Shown in pieces: positions 59,769 to 64,000 of a DNA stretch of 64,000 nt. A program made the position numbers and the translations under genes. A model generated the notes under the pieces. It saw only the letters and a program-made list of their open reading frames with translations, was not told the DNA's origin and ran no database searches. This DNA comes from Bettongia penicillata ogilbyi (lineage: Eukaryota; Chordata; Mammalia; Diprotodontia; Potoroidae): positions 3,437,870-3,501,869 of the forward strand of contig JAJHZJ010000220.1 of NCBI GenBank assembly GCA_023548195.1, in the 5' to 3' direction. The first letter of the stretch is position 1, and every line of letters begins with the position of its first letter.

Positions 59769-59855
59769 TGCAAAGTTATAACAAAAGTTATATACAAAGT
59801 TATATATAAAGTTATATACAAAGTTATATATAAAAGTTAAATACAAAGTTATAAC
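59769..59855. repeat. AAAGTTATATAC minisatellite
   Basis: About six imperfect tandem units of 13-15 bases (CAAAGTTATA with TATA linkers). Confidence 0.8.
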
Positions 59856-59999
59856 AAAAATGCATGTTTCTAGCAGAACACAAGAAGAGGATTCAACATA
59901 TGTAACAATAAATTTTCATTTCAAGAAATCATATGTGACAAATAATATTTGAGTGTAGAATTGTCTGTCTTTGCTTCCTTGTGAGTTTTATTCTCTGTT

Positions 60000-60687
60000 G
60001 TGCCCTTTTTTTTTACTTTATTCTTTTTTCCTTCCTCCTACACTCCCTAGAAGGCTACAATGAACTTTAGATATTTCTCCCCTACTTTACTTCTATTCAT
60101 TACCTTTCCCTTCTATTACCTGCCTACACCCTCCAAGGATCCATCCTCTATCCTCTCAATTCCATCAATCTAAATAACCCCCTTTTCCTACTCCCTCATT
60201 CTCCCCTCTAAAGATCCCTCCATTGTTCTCTCCCTCTCTCACATCCCTGCCATTTTATTTATTTTGAATTTAGAATTCTTTTTCACTCTTCTACATATAC
60301 ATGAATTGTTTCCTCTTTAACCCATTCCTGATGAAAGTTACCATAACTACCAGCTTTCCTCCCTTATCTAATTCTACTTCTTGCACTTCATTTCTATAAA
60401 ATAATTACTCTATTTAGCTGTTCCTAAATGGTTTGACTTTTTAATATCATACTCAGGTTACTCCCAAGCTTTCTTATGCACTACGCAATTACTAATAGGA
60501 ATCTTAGATATACATGTTACATTATATATACACATATATGTATATATGTGTACAAATATGTATATATACATTTATGTATATATGTAAAGCAAACAGACTG
60601 TCCTTATGAACTGCTTAGAATCAATCTTTGTTATGCAACTTATATTTCTTTTGTTTTTTTTTTTTTGTATGTCGAGTCTTCTATTTG
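60000..60687 (-). mobile_element. Probable antisense L1 intergenic/3' sequence of an older L1
   Basis: T-rich start, then a pyrimidine-rich 450-base stretch (60030-60440) that reads as purine-rich on the minus strand, like L1 spacer or 3'UTR sequence. A TA/TG tract follows (60525-60585). It lies just left of copy I, whose right flank is an older L1 ORF1 in the same orientation, so the two may be one interrupted element. Tentative. Confidence 0.35.
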
Positions 60688-60698
60688 GGATTTTTTTT
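60688..60698. repeat. Left target-site duplication of copy I
   Basis: GGATTTTTTTT, identical to 63646-63656. Followed by the T-rich 3' end of the antisense element. Low complexity, but it sits exactly at both element borders. Confidence 0.7.
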
Positions 60699-60779
60699 CT
60701 TTTTTTTTACTCTTATAATTAATTAATTAATTTATTTAACTTTTTACATTGATTTTCACAAAAATTTGGTTTCCAAATT

Positions 60780-61460
60780 TTTTCCTCCTTTCATCCCCTC
60801 CCCCCCAATACACTGAGCAATCTAATTTTCCTTATCTCCAATCTGCCCTCTCTTCTGTCATCCCTCCCTTCTCTTGTCTCCATGTTCTCTTTTCTCCTGT
60901 AGGGCCAGATTACTTTCTATTCCTCATTAACTGTATGTCTTCTTTGCTAGTAGCAACACAAAATTAAACAGTTGTTCCTATAACTTTTAGTACCAAATTC
61001 TCCCCATCCCTCTCTCCCCACCCATTACCTTTGGGAAGGCAGGCAATTCAATATAGGCCATACCTGTGTAGTTTTGCAAATGACTTCCCTGATAGTCGTG
61101 TTGTGTAAGACTAACTGAATTACCCTCCATCCTATCCTGCCCCTCATTGTTTCTCTTCTGTCTTTTGATCCTGTCCCTCCCCAAGTATTGACTTCAAATT
61201 GCTCCCTCCTCCCTTCCATCATCCCCCCCCCCTTGCTTATCTCCTTCTCCCCCACTTTCCTATACTGTAAGATAGGTTTTCATACCAAAATGAGTGTGCA
61301 TTTTATTCTTCCTTTAGTCAAATGTGATGAGGGTAAACTTCTTGTTTTTTTTTTTCTCAGCTCTCCTCTTTTTCCCTCCACTAAAAAGTCTCCTACTTGC
61401 CTCTTAAATGACATATAATTATCCCATTCCATTTCACCCTCTTTCCTCCCACTACATTTC
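60780..61460 (-). other. Purine-rich 3'UTR of copy I
   Basis: Reads as C/T-rich on the plus strand with CCCC runs at 60799-60806 and 61222-61231, so G runs on the element's RNA strand. G-run spacing would allow quadruplex-type folding, as described for L1 3'UTRs. Confidence 0.6.
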
Positions 61461-61534
61461 TCTCTCAGCATTTACCTTAATTTCTTTTAAGATATGGTCC
61501 CATCCTATTCAATTCAATCTGTGCTCTCTGTCTC

Positions 61535-61595
61535 TGTATGTGTGTGCATGTGTGTATGTGTGTGTGCATGCATGCGTGTACATGTGTGTGTGTGA
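61535..61595. repeat. TG/TGCA microsatellite in copy I
   Basis: TATGTGTGTGCATGTGTGTA and similar, at the ORF1-3'UTR junction shared with the other copies. Confidence 0.85.
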
Positions 61596-61727
61596 TCCCA
61601 CCAACTACCCAGATACTGAAAGTTTTAAGAGTTACAAATATTGTCTTTCCATGTAGGAATGTAAACAGTTCATTTCTGGTAAGTCCCTTAAGACTTCTCT
61701 TTGCTGTTTACTTTTTCATGCTTCTTC

Positions 61728-62824
61728 TCATTCTTGTGTTTGAAAGTCAAATTTTCTTTTCAGCTCTGGTCTTTTCATCAAGATTGCTTGAAAATCCTCT
61801 GTTTCATTGAAAGACCATATTTTCCCCTGAAGTATTATACTCAGTTTTGCTGGGTAGGTGATTCTTGGTTTGAGTCCTAGTTCCTTTGCCTTCTGGAATA
61901 TCCTATTCCATGCCCTTCAATCCCTTAATGTAGAAGCTGCTAGATCTTGGGTTATCCTGATTGTATTTCCACAGTACTGGAATTGTTTCTTTCTAGCTGC
62001 TTGCAAGATATTCTCTTCGAGCTGGGAGTTCTGGAATTTGGCCACAATGTTCCTAGGAGTTTCTCTTTTTGGATCTCTTTCAGGTGGTGATCGATGGATT
62101 CTTTCAATACTTATTTTGCCTTCTGGTTCTAGAATGTCAGGGCAGTTTTCCTGGATAATTTCTTGGAAGATGATTTCTAGGCTCTTTTTTAGATCATGAG
62201 TTTCAGGTAGTCCCATAATTTTTAAATTGTCTCTCCTGGATCTATTTTCCAGGTCAGTTGTTTTTCCCATGAGATATTTCACATTCTCTTCCATTGTTTC
62301 ATTCTTTTGGTTTTGTGTTGTGATTTCTTGGTTTCTCAGAAAGTCATTAGACTCCATCTGTTCCATTCTAATTTTGAGAGAACTATTAAATTCAGTGAGC
62401 TTTTGAACCTCTTTTTCCATTTGGCTCATTCTGCTTTTGAAAGCATTCTTCTCCTCATTGGCTTTTTGAATCTCTTTTGCCAATTGAGTGAGCCTATTTT
62501 TCAAGGTGTTATTTTCCTCAGCATTTTTTTGGGTCTCCTTTACCAAGATATTGACCTGTTTTTCATACTTTTCTTGCATTCTCTCATTTCTCTTCCCAGT
62601 TTTTCCTCCACCTGTTTAACTTGCTTTTCAAAATCCTTTTTGAGTTCTTCCAAGGCCTGAGCCCATCCGACATCCCCCTGGGATGTCTGGGGTACTGCGG
62701 CCCCACCCTCCACATCTTTCCCTGATGGCAAGAATATTTCCTCGTCAGATCCAGAAGTCGGGATCATTTGCATCTGTTCGAAAAAACTCTCTATAGTCTT
62801 ATTTTTCTTCCCTTTTCTAGGCAT
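61728..62824 (-). pseudogene. L1-type ORF1, nearly intact (copy I)
   Basis: Encodes the RNA-binding, coiled-coil ORF1 protein of L1-type elements, acting in ribonucleoprotein particles. The start ATG at 62824 gives MPRKGKKNKTIESFFEQ. An acidic and basic N-terminus precedes the coiled coil (roughly residues 60-150), the RNA-recognition domain (SRRDNLKIMGLPETHDLKK, about 155-205) and the C-terminal domain from PPERDPKRETPRNIVAKF. There are two lesions: a one-base deletion at about 62580 that splits the frame (62824-62540 and 62579-61917), and an in-frame TGA at 61919-61917 after STLRD. Beyond it about 60 codons remain open to a TGA at 61730-61728, matching the usual end of the L1 C-terminal domain. 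Confidence 0.85.
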
Positions 62825-62940
62825 TTTCCCAGACAGCTACTTGACTTCTCAGATTCCTGTCCACCCCCGCCTAGATCCGCCCAGCCAGTGCTTGGGGTCT
62901 GAGGTTCAAATGGGCTTTCCGCAGCAAGCTTTAGTTCAGG

Positions 62941-63170
62941 TGCTGGGGTGGGGGCAGGGCCGCCTCCCAGGCTCAGCTCCCTCAGGGGCCTTATGCAGAG
63001 ACCTTCAGGAACGGAGTGGGTGGGGGTGTGGGGGGGCCCCGCCTCTCAGGCTCAGTTCCCTCAGGGGCTTTATGCAGAGGCCTTCAGTAATAGAGTGGAG
63101 TAGGGCAGGGCCTGTCTCCCAGGCTCAGCTCCCTCAGGTTGTTTATGCAGAGACTTTCAGTAATGAAGAT
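62941..63170 (-). repeat. Three tandem repeats in the copy I 5'UTR
   Basis: The unit contains GGCTCAGCTCCCTCAGGGGC, then TTATGCAGAGACCTTCAG and a G-rich linker. It recurs with anchors at 62971, 63050 and 63123, giving periods of about 79 and 73 bases. Not seen in copies A, G or H, so it is either specific to this subfamily or decayed in the others. Confidence 0.75.
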
Positions 63171-63620
63171 CCTGCCTGCTGCTGGGGGAGTCCGGGTTCC
63201 CTCCACTGCCGCCCACACCTCTGCCTCCGCCACTTCCTGCCCCCATCTTGCCGCGGCCGCTTCCTCCAGAGGGGGCCCGAGTCACGGAGACACTCTGCTC
63301 CCCCTCTCGTCCAGCTCAGCCTTCTCTCTCACTGACCTGTAGCTTCTGTGGGCAGAGGGACTTTCCCGGCTGCCGGAGCTTCCATCCCTGAAGCCTGCTC
63401 GGATCAGCTTCTCTGGGGCCATGGCCAGGGAAGCGCTGCGGTGGGGTCCGCTTTCCAGGGCTCGACGGACTCTGTGGACGGCTCTCCTGGGCTCACTGGA
63501 ATGGAAATCTCTTCCCCTATGTTTATGCACCCCCTGCAGTGATTCAGAATTTATGGGCATGTCTTTTCACCTTAATTCTATGGGTTGTGGGTTTGGAGCT
63601 CGTAAATGTGCATCTTTCTA

Positions 63621-63634
63621 CTCCGCCATCTTGG
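63621..63634 (-). promoter_or_regulatory. YY1-like motif at the 5' end of copy I
   Basis: Minus-strand CCAAGATGGCGGAG, a near-perfect YY1 core (AAGATGGCGG), lies about a dozen bases inside the element. The same sequence in the same place starts placental L1, where it fixes the transcription start. Decayed forms occur in copies A, B, C, G and H and in the fragment at 1515. Confidence 0.7.
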
Positions 63635-63645
63635 CTCTGCCCCCA

Positions 63646-63656
63646 GGATTTTTTTT
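63646..63656. repeat. Right target-site duplication of copy I
   Basis: GGATTTTTTTT, identical to 60688-60698, immediately beyond the element's 5' end. Confidence 0.7.
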
Positions 63657-64000
63657 AAACAAAATCTTGAAAGTCTGAGAGTTTATCAAATGTCCATTTT
63701 TTTCAGGATGCTACTTAACTTCCCAGGGTATGAGATTTACAGTCAGAAGCTCAGTTCTTTTGCTGTTTGATATATGGTATTCCAAGATCTGCAATTCATT
63801 ATTGTCTCTGCTGCTAGCTCTTTCATGTTCTTAATTATGGCATCACCATATTTAACTTGTTTTAATTTTGATGCATTTAATATTTTATCCATGAGCTGGG
63901 GATTTGGGAATTTGACTATGATATGCTTATAATTTGTCCTCATAGGATCTTTTTTAAGTGTTTAGTTTTAGATTTCTTTTTTCTATTTTTATGTCTCCCT
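63657..64000 (-). pseudogene. Older, divergent L1 ORF1 C-terminal remnant
   Basis: An open piece at 63943-63743 encodes IIVKFPNPQLMDKILNASK and continues with AAETIMNCRSWNTIYQ. It aligns by eye with the L1 ORF1 C-terminal domain but is clearly distinct from the HAL1-like ORF1 (INIVAKFQNSQ type). A second L1 lineage is therefore present. It runs off the window at the right edge. Copy I is inserted at its left border. Confidence 0.65.

Larger units (their letters stand above)
60699..63645 (-). mobile_element. HAL1-like element copy I, full length, youngest
   Basis: A 2.95-kb antisense element. Minus-strand order: start TGGGGGCAGAGCCAAGATGG at 63645, 5'UTR of about 820 bases, ORF1 62824-61728, TG tract (61535-61595), purine-rich 3'UTR (about 61460-60780), terminal block and A-rich tail at 60699. 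ORF2 is absent; only about 1.0 kb lies between ORF1 and the tail. Many intact CpGs in the 5'UTR, few ORF1 lesions and an exact duplication indicate the most recent insertion in the window. Confidence 0.85.
62830..63645 (-). promoter_or_regulatory. CpG-rich 5'UTR/promoter region of copy I
   Basis: By far the most GC- and CpG-rich segment of the window (for example TTGCCGCGGCCGCTTCC at 63248-63264). In L1 elements the internal Pol II promoter sits in the 5'UTR, and this has the composition of a CpG island. Retained CpGs imply recent insertion or low germline methylation. An upstream open frame of 92 codons lies at 63560-63282 on the sense strand. Confidence 0.65.

Noticed and set aside
62307..62660. 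117-codon plus-strand frame in copy I
   Set aside because: Antisense shadow of ORF1. The ORF1 strand explains the sequence.

Overview
This window is non-coding, AT-rich mammalian DNA, most likely from a marsupial. The evidence is the repeat repertoire. It has many LINE-1-type elements whose ORF1 carries an RRDNLKIMGLPE-type RNA-binding domain, tRNA-derived SINEs with an RTE-like tail, MIR/CORE-SINE remnants, and old L2 and CR1/L3 LINE fragments. Dinucleotide and tetranucleotide microsatellites are abundant. I found no host protein-coding exon, no rRNA or functional tRNA gene, and nothing bacterial or viral that looks intact.

The dominant structure is a family of 'half-LINE-1' (HAL1-like) retrotransposons. 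Each has an L1-like 5'UTR and an ORF1, then a short microsatellite, a purine-rich 3'UTR and an A-rich tail. There is no ORF2 (endonuclease/reverse transcriptase) in between. Copies lie at 7942-10585 (+, copy A), 7559-11565 (-, copy B, interrupted by A), 17854-19659 (-, C), 26947-29195 (+, E), 36650-39318 (-, G), 54207-56235 (+, H) and 60699-63645 (-, I). Fragments occur at 1086-1185, 52390-53155 (F), 53690-54115 and 57320-57368. Copy I is the best preserved: an 11-bp target-site duplication, a CpG-rich 5'UTR with internal tandem repeats, and an ORF1 broken by only one frameshift and one in-frame stop.

True L1 sequence with ORF2 is also present. Copy J (31481-35374, +) is a 5'-truncated, inactive L1 with a perfect 14-bp target-site duplication. 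It inserted into the 5'UTR of an older L1, copy K (about 30860-31480 plus 35389-36285). Smaller ORF2 or 3'-end pieces lie at 6300-6660, 20110-20960, 21650-21712, 22340-22445 and 23410-23830. A different, older L1 ORF1 lineage lies at 63657-64000.

Layout: 1-7.5 kb is a possible retroviral gag remnant, L1 scraps and old MIR/L2/CR1 pieces; 7.5-11.6 kb is the A-in-B nest; 11.6-17 kb is mostly unique DNA with SINEs; 17-21.7 kb is microsatellites, copy C and L1 fragments; 22-26.9 kb is mostly unique DNA with old repeats; 26.9-29.2 kb is copy E; 30.9-36.3 kb is the J-in-K nest; 36.6-39.3 kb is copy G; 39.3-52 kb is unique DNA with L2, MIR, one complete SINE and LTR-like pieces; 52.4-56.2 kb holds F, a 5'UTR fragment and H; 56.3-60 kb is mostly unique; 60-64 kb is copy I inside an older L1.

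Nothing here amounts to a new multi-gene system. The most informative signals are structural: ORF2-less elements that share their 3' end with L1, four nested insertions supported by duplications, a microsatellite at the same internal site in nearly every copy, and a YY1-like start motif shared with placental L1. All family assignments were made by eye and need a RepeatMasker-type search to confirm.
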